A DNA stretch of 64,000 nt from an uncultured Mollicutes bacterium. GTDB taxonomy: Bacteria; Bacillota_I; Bacilli_A; RFN20; CAG-826. The stretch is from NCBI GenBank assembly GCA_945936135.1, contig CAMESG010000003.1, positions 62,001 through 126,000 of the forward strand, written 5' to 3'. A program made the position numbers and the translations under genes. The notes beneath the pieces are model-generated. The model saw nothing but the letters and a program-made list of their open reading frames with translations, did no database searches and was not told where the DNA came from. Shown here in pieces: positions 1 to 8,451 of this stretch (within the stretch, counting starts at the first letter, position 1; the number at the start of each line of letters is the position of its first letter).

Positions 1-236
1 TCGCGGCTTGCACGCCTGCAACGGCGTCTTTCACGACGATCGACTCCATCGGAGAAACGTTAAGCAAAGAGGCCGCTTTCAAGAAAACTTCCGGGTCGGG
101 CTTTGAATGGGAAATCATCGTTCCGTCGACAATCGCACCAAAGACAGACGTCATCCCAACTTGTTCAAGGATGTATTTCGTGTTCTTGAAGGGAGAACCA
201 ATTGCGAGAAGTATGCCTTTTTCGTTCAAGGTAGCG
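1..236 (-). pseudogene. pgmB: beta-phosphoglucomutase fragment (5' end lost, runs off the window)
   Basis: Read on the minus strand, this frame gives the core of a HAD-superfamily beta-phosphoglucomutase. It contains KGILLAIGS, a KNTKYILEQVG segment, AIVDGTMISHSKPDPEVFL and a DAVAGV motif, typical of enzymes that convert beta-glucose-1-phosphate to glucose-6-phosphate after disaccharide phosphorolysis. The motif before DAVAGV reads VVK where VVE is usual. The first roughly 90 residues, including the nucleophile DxD motif, are missing, and the frame is joined out of frame to a lacI-type gene near 237-260. The 3' end lies outside the window. Most likely a deletion fused two neighbours of one sugar-utilisation locus. 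It is not expected to be functional unless expressed from an internal start. Confidence 0.75.
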
Positions 237-736
237 ATCGTTCGTGCGAACAATCGAGAAATTGCCGCTGGGTTCATCGTAAACGTCGACCAAGACGGTC
301 GGGATCTTGAGTTTGCGAAGCATCGAATAGACCGAACTGCTATAAAAGCCGAATAAGACGAGCCCATCCAATTTCCGGGCGCGGACCCAACTTTCAAGAT
401 CCGCTTGTTTCCGGATGGAACCGATGACGACGTCATAGCCTTCCTTTTTCGCTTCTTCTAAGAAGTTGCTATAGAACTCCGCATAGAAAGGGTTCGCGAC
501 AAAAGCGTCGGATACGTCGTTCAGAGGGAGACACATTCCAAGAAGTTGGCTCTTGCCCGTGGTTAGGGAAATCGCTGCATGATCTGGGACATAGCCAAGG
601 GTTTTCATCACGCGAATAATCTCTTGAGCCTTCTCTTTGGAGACCTTGCCCTTCTTCCCGTTGATGATGTAACTACCGTCGCCGCGGAAACGCCCGCGGC
701 TTTCGCGACATCATAGATATTCACCTTCTTGGACAT
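237..736 (-). pseudogene. LacI-family transcriptional regulator, frameshifted and truncated
   Basis: The start ATG at 736-734 opens with MSKKVNIYDVAKAAGVSAATV, a classic LacI helix-turn-helix. Within the recognition helix, near 685-693, one base is missing: restoring it gives VSYIINGKKGKVSKEKA and then VMKTLGYVPDHAA in the frame that follows. The periplasmic-binding-like sensor half reads well up to about position 240 (DLESWVRARKLDGLVLFG, PTVLVDVYDEPSG), where it ends abruptly inside a pgmB sequence. Both the 1-base lesion and the fusion inactivate it. There is no clear Shine-Dalgarno before the start. Its former targets were presumably sugar genes, as the adjoining pgmB fragment suggests (inference). 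Confidence 0.8.
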
Positions 737-853
737 ATTACATTAAGGATAAGCAGGGAAACGAAGAAACACAAACGGGAATATTCGGTGGGAAAAATGG
801 CTGCGAAACCCTTCAATTAATAACCGAAACCGCGCAAAAGCGGGTTCTCCAAC

Positions 854-890
854 AAAAAAAGCCGCCGGTCTCCTTTTCGAAACCGACGGC
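854..890 (-). terminator. intrinsic terminator of glnA
   Basis: On the minus strand a 12-bp hairpin (stem 861-890, G+C rich, with a GAAAAG-type loop) is followed by seven T residues at 854-860. It lies just after the glnA stop codon. Confidence 0.9.
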
Positions 891-902
891 ACTTTCACTT
901 AC

Positions 903-2243
903 TTATAGGTAATGTTTCAGTTCAAAATCCGTGACGCAAGTCGAATATTGTTCCCATTCAAGCATCTTGCCCTTCAAGAGCTTTTCGCTTGCATGCTCCC
1001 CGATCGCGTCCTGCAGAATGGCGTCTTTCTTGAACTCCATCAAAGCGTCTTTCAAGTTCTCGGGGAGTTGGGTGATATGCAAGGCTTCGATCTGTTCGTG
1101 GCTCAAGGCGAAGAGGTTGTCCGTCACCGGGGGAACGAGCTCTTCTTCACTCGTATGAAGGATCCCGTCTAGCCCGGCGGCAAGGATGCAGCTTAAAGCC
1201 AAATAGGGATTTGCGGTTGGGTCAACCGAGCGGATCTCGGTTCTCGTTCCTTCGCCGCGTATCGCGGGGATGCGGATCAAGGAAGAACGGTTGGAATCGC
1301 TCCAGCAGGCATAGATCGGGGCTTCGAATCCGCTGACCAAACGCTTATAGGAATTGACGCTCGGATTCAAGACGAAGGCAAGGGGGCGAATGTGCTTGAT
1401 GATGCCACTCATCCATTTGCGGCAGGTCAAGGAAAGACCCATCGGATCTTTTTCGTCATAGAAGACGTTCTTTCCCTCTTCATCCGCCAAAGAGCAATTC
1501 GCATGCATGCCGCTTCCCGGTAATCCCGCGATGGGTTTCGGCATGAAGGTCGCATAGAAGCCATGCTTTCTCGCGATAACCTTGACGACTTGTTTGAAGG
1601 TTTGAACGCGATCGCAGGCGGCCAAGACATCGTCGTATTTGAAATTGATCTCGTTTTGGCCTGGGCCGACTTCGTGATGGGTCGTCTGAACCGTGAAGCC
1701 CATCTTCTCTAATTCAAGAGAGATATCGCGACGGACGTATTCAGCCCCATCCAACGGAGCGAGGTCGAAATACGAAGCGCGGTCGATGGCTTGATCCAGT
1801 TCTGGACGTCCATCGGGTCCGATTTTGAACAGGTAGAACTCCGGTTCAAAGCCAACGTTCAAGGTCGCGAATCCTAATTCGTGCATCCGACGGATGTTCT
1901 TCTTGAGGATATAGCGGGGATCTCCGGTGAAAGGCTTTCCCTTGGTCGTGTAAATATCGCAAATCAAACGGGCGACTTTGCCGTAGGCCATATCTTCGAA
2001 AGGCAAGATCAACCAGGTATTTAAGTCGGGGCGAAGGTACATATCCGCCTCTTTGATACGTACGAAGCCTTCAATCGAAGAACCATCGAACATGATCTTG
2101 TCGTCGAGAGCGTCTTTTAGCTTGGACGCAGGGATCTCGACGGCCTTGATGGTTCCAATGATGTCGGTGAACTGCAAACGGACGTATTGAACGTTCTCCT
2201 CTTTGCTAAATCGGAGAATGTCGGATTTCGTGTATTTTGCCAT
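903..2243 (-). CDS. glnA: type I glutamine synthetase (GSI-alpha)
   Basis: This is a 446-residue enzyme that makes glutamine from glutamate, ammonia and ATP in the cytosol and forms dodecamers. Visible signatures are FDGSSIEGF near residue 52, the catalytic flap motif NPSVNSYKRLVSGFEAP, and the glutamate/ATP-binding stretch GLPGSGMHANCSL. Arg in GFVRI corresponds to the feedback-inhibition arginine of Bacillus GSI-alpha, and the adenylylation loop of GSI-beta is absent, so control by feedback inhibition rather than adenylylation is expected. The ribosome site GAAGGAAG lies about 8 bases before ATG. No glnR lies next to it. It is monocistronic with its own terminator and divergent from glmS, so the two main consumers of glutamine nitrogen sit back to back. 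Confidence 0.97.
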   Translation of the reverse strand: MAKYTKSDILRFSKEENVQYVRLQFTDIIGTIKAVEIPASKLKDALDDKIMFDGSSIEGFVRIKEADMYLRPDLNTWLILPFEDMAYGKVARLICDIYTTKGKPFTGDPRYILKKNIRRMHELGFATLNVGFEPEFYLFKIGPDGRPELDQAIDRASYFDLAPLDGAEYVRRDISLELEKMGFTVQTTHHEVGPGQNEINFKYDDVLAACDRVQTFKQVVKVIARKHGFYATFMPKPIAGLPGSGMHANCSLADEEGKNVFYDEKDPMGLSLTCRKWMSGIIKHIRPLAFVLNPSVNSYKRLVSGFEAPIYACWSDSNRSSLIRIPAIRGEGTRTEIRSVDPTANPYLALSCILAAGLDGILHTSEEELVPPVTDNLFALSHEQIEALHITQLPENLKDALMEFKKDAILQDAIGEHASEKLLKGKMLEWEQYSTCVTDFELKHYL

Positions 2244-2487
2244 GGGTTATCTTCCTTCAAAAACGGGTTCAATTTTAGAAGCGAAATTCAGAATTTTCAA
2301 TCAAAAACGAAGTACTTTTAAAAATCGCCAGATTTCAACGATAGTTTTCAAATGCGTTTTTAATTATGAATTGGAAAATTCACCTTCAAAATCTCTGGGA
2401 TTATCTTCTTTGGAAGAGATGTTTTATGTCCTTCCCTTCGGCTGCCACCCCGGTACCATCCGCTTGTTTCCCTTCCCGCCTTTTTTG

Positions 2488-2496
2488 TGGTAAACT
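2488..2496 (+). promoter_or_regulatory. extended -10 promoter element of glmS
   Basis: TGG-TAAACT is an extended -10 (TGn plus hexamer 2491-2496) about 39 bases before the glmS start. The leader is short and holds only a strong Shine-Dalgarno (GAGGAGGAA). I see no glmS ribozyme. Confidence 0.5.
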
Positions 2497-2534
2497 AACT
2501 CGTCTTTTGGTCCATCGGAAGAGGAGGAACGCGT

Positions 2535-4310
2535 ATGTGCGGAATTGTAGGCTGCGTTGGAAAAATCGACGTCAAGAACTTTCTTATTCAAGGCTTGAAG
2601 GATTTGGATTACCGCGGGTATGACTCCGCGGGCGTTGCCTATCTTCTCAACCGCGAGATCGTCGTCCATAAATTTGTTGGATCCGTCGAGAATCTTTCCA
2701 AGAAAACCCCGCCGAAATTCAATAGCGATGTCGGCATCGGGCACACCCGCTGGGCGACCCATGGCGTTCCTAGCGACATCAATTCCCATCCCCACGTGAG
2801 CAACGACGGCACCTTCGCCCTCGTCCATAACGGGGTTATTAAAAACTACAAAGACATCAAGGGCCATCTTTCAAGAAAAGGCTTCTCCTTTCTCTCGGAG
2901 ACCGACACGGAAGTCATTGTCAATCTCTTGCAGCGCAGTTATGGAAAGACGAATGACGTCCTTGAAGCCATTCGCTTGACCGTTTCGAAGCTTGAAGGGG
3001 GTTATGCCTGCGCCTTCATCACCTCTCATGAACCCCATCGCCTCTACTTCTTTAAAAACAGCGCCCCGCTCCTGATCGGGGTAGGCGAGGGCTTCAACCT
3101 TCTTGCAAGCGATGCTTCTCCGATGATCACCGAGACCCATAAGTTCATCGAGCTTGATGATCTCTGCTACGGCTACATCGAAGAGAAAGACCTCCATATC
3201 TATAAAGATGGAAACGAACTTGAGCCCGTCTACACCGAGAAGCAACCCGATCTATTGAAGAGAGACCTCTGTGGTTATCCCCACTTCATGTTGAAGGAAA
3301 TCGAAGAGATCCCGACCGTCATCGGGCGTCTTGTCGATAACTACTATAACGACGGAGAATTCAATTTCGACCCGAAATTGATCGAAGCGATTCACGAAGC
3401 CGACCACATCGTCTTCATCGCCTGCGGCACCTCTTATCACGCCTCGTTGATCGGCGCCCACTACTTCGAACGCCTCGGGAAAGACACAAGCGTCTTCATC
3501 GCTTCCGAATGGGCCTATTACCCCAAATACCTTGGGAAGAAACCTCTTTACGTCTTCCTTTCCCAATCTGGCGAAACCGCGGACCTCATCCGTTGCGGCG
3601 AGGCCATCAAGGCGATGAAAATGCCCTTGCTCGTGATTACGAATACAAAAGGATCGACGCTTGAAAGAATGTCAACCTACTCCTGCTTGCTCTACGCTGG
3701 ATTGGAGGTCGCGGTCGCCTCAACGAAGGCGTATTCTGCGATGGTCACACTTCTCTCTTTGCTTTCTAGAGCCTGCGCCCACAGCACTCATATCGCTGAG
3801 AAACTGAATCAAATCATCGAGGATTGCAACAAAATCATCGAACGGAAAGAAGAGATCCGCGAGATCGCGAAGAAAATCAAGGATGCGAAGAACGTCTTCT
3901 TCCTCGGGCGAGGATACGATTACGAAATGTCCCTTGAAGCCTCGTTGAAGCTCAAGGAAATCACCTATATCCATTCGGAAGGCGTCCCGGGAGGCGAGCT
4001 CAAACACGGCCCCATCGCCCTCATCGAAGAAGGCGTCCCCGTGATCACCTTCATCTCGGACCCCGTAACCGAATCCGCGATGCGCGGCAACGTCGAAGAG
4101 GTCAATAGCCGTGGCGCGATCTCCTACATCGTTTCTTCCAACCGCGTGAAAAGAGACGGCGATGCCTTCGTCGTTCCTGACTCCGTTCTCTACTTATCGC
4201 CACTCCTCAAATCAATGTTTGCCTTCTACCTTGCCTATTATGTTTCGCTAGAAAAAGGCCTTAACGTCGATAAGCCAAGAAACCTCGCGAAAAGCGTGAC
4301 GGTGGAATAA
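2535..4310 (+). CDS. glmS: glutamine--fructose-6-phosphate aminotransferase (isomerizing)
   Basis: This 591-residue enzyme catalyses the first committed step of amino-sugar and peptidoglycan precursor synthesis, making glucosamine-6-phosphate from fructose-6-phosphate and glutamine. It starts MCGIVGCVG, so Cys1 after Met removal is the Ntn-hydrolase nucleophile. The glutaminase half also shows YRGYDSAG, GHTRWATHG and HPH. Two SIS sugar-isomerase domains follow (ACGTSYHAS, SQSGETADLI, SEGVPGGELKHGPIALI), and it ends in the usual KSVTVE. Length matches the family. GGAGG lies 9 bases before the start. The 5' leader is too short for the glmS ribozyme known from Bacillus, so control must differ. 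Confidence 0.97.
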   Translation: MCGIVGCVGKIDVKNFLIQGLKDLDYRGYDSAGVAYLLNREIVVHKFVGSVENLSKKTPPKFNSDVGIGHTRWATHGVPSDINSHPHVSNDGTFALVHNGVIKNYKDIKGHLSRKGFSFLSETDTEVIVNLLQRSYGKTNDVLEAIRLTVSKLEGGYACAFITSHEPHRLYFFKNSAPLLIGVGEGFNLLASDASPMITETHKFIELDDLCYGYIEEKDLHIYKDGNELEPVYTEKQPDLLKRDLCGYPHFMLKEIEEIPTVIGRLVDNYYNDGEFNFDPKLIEAIHEADHIVFIACGTSYHASLIGAHYFERLGKDTSVFIASEWAYYPKYLGKKPLYVFLSQSGETADLIRCGEAIKAMKMPLLVITNTKGSTLERMSTYSCLLYAGLEVAVASTKAYSAMVTLLSLLSRACAHSTHIAEKLNQIIEDCNKIIERKEEIREIAKKIKDAKNVFFLGRGYDYEMSLEASLKLKEITYIHSEGVPGGELKHGPIALIEEGVPVITFISDPVTESAMRGNVEEVNSRGAISYIVSSNRVKRDGDAFVVPDSVLYLSPLLKSMFAFYLAYYVSLEKGLNVDKPRNLAKSVTVE

Positions 4311-4318
4311 ACAAACCT

Positions 4319-4347
4319 GCGATCCCGCGTTGGGGTCGCTTTTTTTG
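4319..4347 (+). terminator. intrinsic terminator of glmS
   Basis: GCGATCCC and GGGGTCGC form an 8-bp stem around a 5-base loop, followed by eight T residues, directly after the glmS stop. Confidence 0.9.
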
Positions 4348-4361
4348 CCGAAAATCGGTTG

Positions 4362-4815
4362 TCTTATTTTCTTTCCGCGTTCTTCACGCTAATGAAAATG
4401 TGAAAGATCGCAAAGATAACCGAGAAGGCCAAAAGAGGGATGCTCTCCAGCAAAGCCCCGCTGAACAAAAATATCACCGAAGGCAAAATCGAGAGGGCAG
4501 AGCCCTCAAAAGGTTGTTTTTCTTCCAACAAATTACCCAGAAGAGAACATAAGCCAAGCAGAGGACACCATCAACGATAAGATAGACCATCAAGCCGTTC
4601 TCAAATCAGAAATTCGAATAGGTATACGGAATCTTGAAAACCATGAACGCCATGCAACCGTATCTTCCGATCTGTTCAAATGTTTCAACTACTTTGCTGC
4701 TAAGGGTATTTGACACATCGTTTTTATTCTTAACGGCGAAAACAATATTTGGGGCCATGATCACGGCCATGATAATTGAACCAATCCACTGCGTTTCCTT
4801 CTCTCTTCATTAATT
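4362..4815 (-). pseudogene. decayed integral membrane protein
   Basis: On the minus strand the conceptual product runs from IGSIIMAVIMAPNIVFAVKN, through FEQIGRYGCMAFMVFKIPY, an in-frame TGA near 4612, and then VYLIVDGVLCLAYVLFWVIC. A +1 frame change near 4500-4530 then leads to PSVIFLFSGALLESIPLLAF and a Lys/Arg-rich end at 4362. At least four hydrophobic segments alternate with short polar loops, as in a small multispanning membrane protein. No intact start remains. I do not recognise the family. It follows the glmS terminator in the opposite direction. Confidence 0.6.
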
Positions 4816-4819
4816 TTGT

Positions 4820-5195
4820 CTTCTAGGTCTTGCCTTGGGAAGACATATCTCAGCATTTTTCCATTGTTACAATTATATCTATTGCAAAGCAGAGGGTTCC
4901 GAAAAAGGCTTTTCAAGCAGAAACAAGTTTTTCAAGTTTAAAAACATCGATCAATTCTAACGTTTGCCAAAAATCACAAGTTTGATTTTCCTGAATATGT
5001 CAAAAATCGCTAATTTCATCTTTCTTAAATTGCACTGGCAACCGAAAAGGAGAAACGTTCAAATCCGCGAACCAATAAATGAATCTCAAGTTCAAAAAGC
5101 CCTCCGAGTTTCGGAAAAGAAACGAAGGGAATTCTCTCCTATTTCAATACATTCTATACAACCACTACCATTCCAATGGTATAGGAGGAACGCTC
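4820..5195. other. AT-richer spacer with no supported gene
   Basis: About 375 bases between the decayed membrane gene and a small open frame. Short open frames on the plus strand lack ribosome sites and have no recognisable composition. A -10-like element (GGTATAGG) overlaps the ribosome site of the next small frame. I see nothing else. Confidence 0.5.
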
Positions 5196-5261
5196 ATGGA
5201 TAACAGGTTAATTATTTCCACGGGCACACCAGATTATCCCAAAACCAATCCTTCTTACTAA
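5196..5261 (+). CDS. 21-residue open frame, probably a relic
   Basis: The frame ATG(5196)...TAA encodes MDNRLIISTGTPDYPKTNPSY and has an excellent Shine-Dalgarno (GGAGGAACGCTC before ATG). The strong initiation signal suggests it was the 5' end of a longer gene whose body has been lost. It abuts an XRE-domain fragment in another frame. It is either a truncated gene or a small leader frame. Confidence 0.35.
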   Translation: MDNRLIISTGTPDYPKTNPSY

Positions 5262-5389
5262 GCGGCGTAAAACTCCGCTCTATCCAATGCTCCGAGCAAG
5301 GAGACATCGGCATTCAAGGCGCGCAAGCGAAGATGGTTTATGCGCTGGCCGATATCTCGGATTGCTCGGTTGAAGATTTGCTGGCATAA
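5255..5389 (+). pseudogene. XRE-type helix-turn-helix fragment
   Basis: This frame encodes LSGVKLRSIQCSEQG followed by a helix and the end motif MVYALADISDCSVEDLLA, then TAA. It matches the second half of the Cro/C1 (XRE) fold, in which a VRTIQxWEQG-like recognition turn is followed by a LAKALNCSVEDLL helix. The N-terminal helices are missing and no start codon is available, so it is a remnant. It probably belonged to the accessory cluster on its right. Confidence 0.55.
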
Positions 5390-5452
5390 GCCTTAAAAAC
5401 ATTCTTATGAGTGATAGCACAAATTGACCAACACCATCGTTCCGACTTCAAC

Positions 5453-5488
5453 AAAAAAGACCGCGAATGTACTTCGAAGTCCGCGGTC
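5453..5488 (-). terminator. terminator of the CPCC/toxin-like operon
   Basis: GACCGCG and CGCGGTC pair around a long, partly paired loop (TTCGAAGT) and are followed on the minus strand by six T residues. It lies 30 bases after the stop of the CPCC protein gene. Confidence 0.8.
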
Positions 5489-5517
5489 ATTGCCAGGCAA
5501 ATTGGTTTAGTCTGCCT

Positions 5518-6015
5518 TCATCGTCTGCCTTGCTTCTTGACGGGATCCCACCATTTGTAGTTCGGGTCTTTCGCACGATGCGCCTTAAAATTGGCGATCG
5601 CTTCTTCTAGAGACATGTCATTCGCGCCGCCGCCTTCAAAATAGCCGTCATCGTTCCAACCGCAAGACGGACAAATGTCGTAACTGCTTTCATCCGGGAA
5701 TTCGTACTCCCCACAGACCGGGCACATGTGAGGTGCTGGGGGCGGACAATGTTCCTCGCTATAATCGTATTTTGGATTCTCTTTTAATTTGTCTTGATAC
5801 CAAGCCTTGTATTGATTGAAAGACATTGTGTTGGACTGGTTTTCCAAATCGGGATCAGCAAGCTGTTCCAAATCATAGTACCAGCCGCAGTGGAAACACT
5901 GGACATCATTCGGCGTTTCTCCAAATTCTATTTCATAATCAAATAATTTTGGAAAATAGAATTCTCCGCAAACCGGGCATAGCATCGGTTTAATTTGCTT
6001 TTCGTTTTTATTCAT
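5518..6015 (-). CDS. protein with two tandem cysteine-rich CPCC-like zinc domains
   Basis: The 165-residue product holds two zinc-ribbon-like units. The first has CPVCGEFYFP near residue 13 and CFHCGWYYD near 40. The second has CPVCGEYEFPDE and DICPSCGWNDD, then GGGANDMSLEEAIANF. The second unit closely follows the Cys_rich_CPCC family consensus, in which CPCC-DICPVCxWEDD precedes GGAN-SLxEAxxNF. The duplication is unusual. The start overlaps the stop of the upstream toxin-like gene (ATGA) with an AAAGGAAAA ribosome site. Members of this family are often found near polymorphic toxins and may be immunity or accessory proteins. That role here is inference from the coupling. Confidence 0.7.
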   Translation of the reverse strand: MNKNEKQIKPMLCPVCGEFYFPKLFDYEIEFGETPNDVQCFHCGWYYDLEQLADPDLENQSNTMSFNQYKAWYQDKLKENPKYDYSEEHCPPPAPHMCPVCGEYEFPDESSYDICPSCGWNDDGYFEGGGANDMSLEEAIANFKAHRAKDPNYKWWDPVKKQGRR

Positions 6016-6395
6016 CTTCGTTTTCCTTTGCTTTTAAATTCCTTTAGATAATAATCATAGCCTTCCTTTGGTTTGAAGAAAGTAATGACATATCCCTTTT
6101 TATCAATTATAGCCAAGGTATTTGTTTTGACGTTGTATTTGTAAGTTGTAAGTTTTTTATCAACAAAACTCTTGACGTTGTCTCTATCCACCAAGTTTGC
6201 ATAACGGATTGCTTTGCGGATATATTCATTCTTATTCCCTATCCCAAATTGTTTCGCGTGATCGCCGAAGTGTTGATCAAGAGAACGTTTGTTGAAATCT
6301 TTGGCCCATTGAAATGCAATGCGTTTGGTGCCATGCGGCCCAATCTTCGCTCCTTTGGTCGCCCCATATTTATTGCTCGGCCCTTTCGTTGACAT
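6012..6395 (-). CDS. toxin-like RNase-domain protein (Barnase/EndoU/ColicinE5-D/RelE-like)
   Basis: This 127-residue basic protein has the layout of solitary CdiA-type toxin C-termini. A glycine/lysine-rich entry (GATKGAKIGPHGTKR) leads to SLDQHFGDHAKQFGIGNKNEYIRKA, a KYNVKTNTLAIIDKKGYVITFF strand pair, and a KPKEGYDYYLKEF end. The pattern His-x-x-x-His...Phe-Gly, then a strand with N(P)KTN and TFFKP, is what I know from phage and CDI ribonuclease domains of the Barnase-EndoU-ColicinE5/D-RelE superfamily. The start has a perfect AAGGAGGTGA. It overlaps the DUF4417 gene upstream and the CPCC gene downstream by 26 and 4 bases, so the three are translated together. No secretion leader is present. 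Confidence 0.55.
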   Translation of the reverse strand: MSTKGPSNKYGATKGAKIGPHGTKRIAFQWAKDFNKRSLDQHFGDHAKQFGIGNKNEYIRKAIRYANLVDRDNVKSFVDKKLTTYKYNVKTNTLAIIDKKGYVITFFKPKEGYDYYLKEFKSKGKRR

Positions 6396-7067
6396 CTCGG
6401 CTCACCTCCTTCCATCTTTCTTCGATGAAGGAATCGTAGAAAAGAAACTCGGCTTTATCTTTGAAGTCATCGAAGATTGGACTCGAAAGATGTCCAATCA
6501 CGATGAAACCTTTCGGACGAAGCGTTTCGATAAGGTTGTCAATCCAGCAATACCATTCCGCCTTTTGCCAAGGGTGTTTGATAAACCCGTGAACACCCAA
6601 GGCAATGTACGTATTCTTGGGAAACGCCTTTAGGTATTCTTCTTCTGTGCATTCGGCACCTGCTCTAGGCGCAGGGATTAACGGAATCCCATTATTTGCA
6701 AAGTAGAAGCATAACGATAGGTTGTCGTTCATCTGCGCTTTTTGTTTGATAAGCGGCATATCGCTATGCACAGAGAAATCAAAACCGATAATCCCTGCGG
6801 TTCTTTTGAAGAAGTTGAGATATTTCTTTGGATTCCTTCGAACCCTTTCGAATGTCTCGTCCAGCGAGAAAAAGCAAATATAGGTTTTGCTCAAATCACC
6901 TTTATATGTGATAGCCCTCGAAAAGGGCATGATTTTTTTGGCGGTGTGTTAGGTATCATATCTTCACGCAAGATAGGGTATTCTTCTTGTTCCGTGAATT
7001 CCGCTCCATCCACCAGAAACGCTTGGAACGAATCACGAATGTCTTTAATGTTCTGCATATGCAGCAT
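6370..7067 (-). pseudogene. DUF4417 family protein, frameshifted in a homopolymer
   Basis: The start at 7067 (AAAGGATAA site) gives MLHMQNIKDIRDSF...PILREDMIP. The frame then shifts inside a run of seven A (plus-strand T at 6933-6939). With eight A the protein would continue as PPKKIMPFSRAIT, then FSLDETFERVRRNPKKYLNF, IIGFDFSVHSDMPL and ALGVHGFIK. This matches the DUF4417 consensus PDFSLYRDMPL. DUF4417 is found mainly on plasmids, phages and accessory islands, and its function is unknown. The restored length would be about 232 residues. The break may be a sequencing error or a slippery phase-variable site. It is the first gene of the toxin-like/CPCC triplet. Confidence 0.7.
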
Positions 7068-7151
7068 TTATCCTTTCTGGCCCGAGAAAGTGGCCTATTG
7101 TTTTGAAGACGTGCTACTATATGCATGCGGATGTGCTTCAGCATGTCTTCG

Positions 7152-7177
7152 ATCACAGCCACTGCAATGGCTGTGAT
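7152..7177. repeat. perfect 10-bp inverted repeat between immA and the DUF4417 gene
   Basis: ATCACAGCCA and TGGCTGTGAT pair exactly around CTGCAA. A T run follows on the plus strand only, so it is not a terminator for the minus-strand genes. It could be an operator for the neighbouring XRE regulator, or a terminator for an unseen plus-strand transcript. Confidence 0.6.
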
Positions 7178-7211
7178 TTTTAGCTTTTATTAGATAAAAT
7201 TCTTGTTCTGA

Positions 7212-7961
7212 TTATTTATTGCCTCCTTTAAACTTGTTCACTTCCAATGATTGGAACACTTTGTCCGAGATCAATTTCAAACTTCTGAGACGATAAGCCA
7301 AAGCCGTTGCTGAAACGTTCAAATTTCTAGCGATCTCGCAAATGAGGGCCCAGGTTCTACTGCGTTTACTGGCAACGATTTTTCTGTTGCTTCCAAAGAT
7401 TTCTTCGCAATGTTCGTGAAAGAGCTTTTTTACCTTGGTTTTAGACATCAAAGCATTTTCGGCATATACATCGGCGTGATGTTCGTCCCATTCCAAAGAC
7501 GTTCTTCTCGTTGTGCGTTGGAATGTTCCAACATTGGCGCTCGTGCTATGTCGAAAACTGCTTTTTACCCCTAGACTGAATTGTGCATGCCATGCTTCAT
7601 GAAGCAAAGTAAAACGAGATCTTCCTTCGGTCTTGCAGGCCTTTTGGTCAATTACGATATCGCCTTTATGAACTACTTTCTCTCGAATTGTGCCGTCTTC
7701 ATCTATGACCCGTATTTTTCCATCAGTAATGGCGGTAGTGCCCAAAAGTTGTTGCCCGTTTTCCAGTGGTGCCAAACGCCAATATCTAACATTCTTGCCA
7801 AGCTGAAGTTCAACGAAGGTTTCTGCGTCTAAAGCCTTCGAGTTATCAAAAAATGACTTGTCAAATTCGCGAAGTTGCGCGTTGACTAATTTTTCAATCT
7901 CGATGTCTTTAACGACAATCGCTCCACTTGGTGAAACCTTCGCATTTTCAAGTTTGGCCAT
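7212..7961 (-). CDS. ImmA/IrrE-type zinc metallopeptidase
   Basis: The 249-residue protein carries a zinc protease signature FTLLHEAWHAQF (HExxH) near residue 140. A downstream acidic DEHHADVYAENALM segment fits the third zinc ligand region of the ImmA/IrrE (COG2856) family. The C-terminal third, with SVSATALAYRLRSLKLIS-like content, forms the helical module usual in these proteins. ImmA-type proteases cleave a partner repressor to derepress mobile or stress genes. The partner gene, an XRE repressor, lies immediately upstream, 6 bases away, in the same operon. The AAAGGATAA ribosome site overlaps the end of the regulator gene. Confidence 0.85.
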   Translation of the reverse strand: MAKLENAKVSPSGAIVVKDIEIEKLVNAQLREFDKSFFDNSKALDAETFVELQLGKNVRYWRLAPLENGQQLLGTTAITDGKIRVIDEDGTIREKVVHKGDIVIDQKACKTEGRSRFTLLHEAWHAQFSLGVKSSFRHSTSANVGTFQRTTRRTSLEWDEHHADVYAENALMSKTKVKKLFHEHCEEIFGSNRKIVASKRSRTWALICEIARNLNVSATALAYRLRSLKLISDKVFQSLEVNKFKGGNK

Positions 7962-7967
7962 ATCTGT

Positions 7968-8345
7968 TTATTTATCCTTTAACGTTCGAACAAGCTGTTC
8001 CCACTCCTCGCCTGTGATCGATTTCTCGCTCGCAACTCGGAGAGCCTGTTGGGCCTCGGGAACATTTCGAAGATACTCGCTGATTTCATCAGGCAGCCTG
8101 TTCCCCATAAGCATGGATTCTTCGGCGTACTCTTTGAATCGCTTTGTATCCTCTTCATTTAGCCCCAAAGCCTCGATCATTTTGTCCATCAAATCTGGAT
8201 TTTTCTTGCTTTTCGCAGGGAACGCCCTGTTTCCGCTTTCTAAATCGCAAAGGAAAGAAGGCGAAATACCAACCTTTTGAGCGAATCCTCTGACCGTGAT
8301 TTTCGCAGCTGCCCTTTTTTGATTTAAGAATTTTCCAAAGTCCAT
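7968..8345 (-). CDS. XRE-family repressor, partner of the ImmA protease
   Basis: The start at 8345 (AAAGGAG site) is preferred to a longer frame because translation then opens with MDFGKFLNQKRAAAKITVRG, the first XRE helix, followed by FAQKVGISPSFLCDLESGNR (helices 2-3). The product is 125 residues. A C-terminal half rich in Glu and Lys (EEDTKRFKEYAEES, LRNVPEAQQALRVASEK) is common in XRE proteins that pair with ImmA-like proteases. It likely represses its own operon and perhaps the toxin-like triplet downstream, with release by proteolysis (inference from family knowledge). Confidence 0.88.
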   Translation of the reverse strand: MDFGKFLNQKRAAAKITVRGFAQKVGISPSFLCDLESGNRAFPAKSKKNPDLMDKMIEALGLNEEDTKRFKEYAEESMLMGNRLPDEISEYLRNVPEAQQALRVASEKSITGEEWEQLVRTLKDK

Positions 8346-8451
8346 GTGATGGGTTCTCCTTTTTGATGTTTGGCATTTTGCAGGACACATTGTGACTACT
8401 GCGCCTGGAATTTATGTGCGTCAAGAGAATTGTTCACTTTTTTGCCGAACA

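Noticed and set aside
107-356. Plus-strand open frames opposite the lacI/pgmB chimera
   Set aside because: The minus strand carries clear family motifs in both halves; the plus frames have none.
2244-2534. Possible glmS ribozyme or riboswitch before glmS
   Set aside because: An extended -10 lies only about 39 bases before the start and the leader holds nothing but the ribosome site; no ribozyme core can fit.
4964-5261. Overlapping short open frames of 60-79 codons on the plus strand
   Set aside because: No ribosome sites for the long versions and atypical composition; only the 21-codon frame with a strong site at 5196 was kept, with low confidence.
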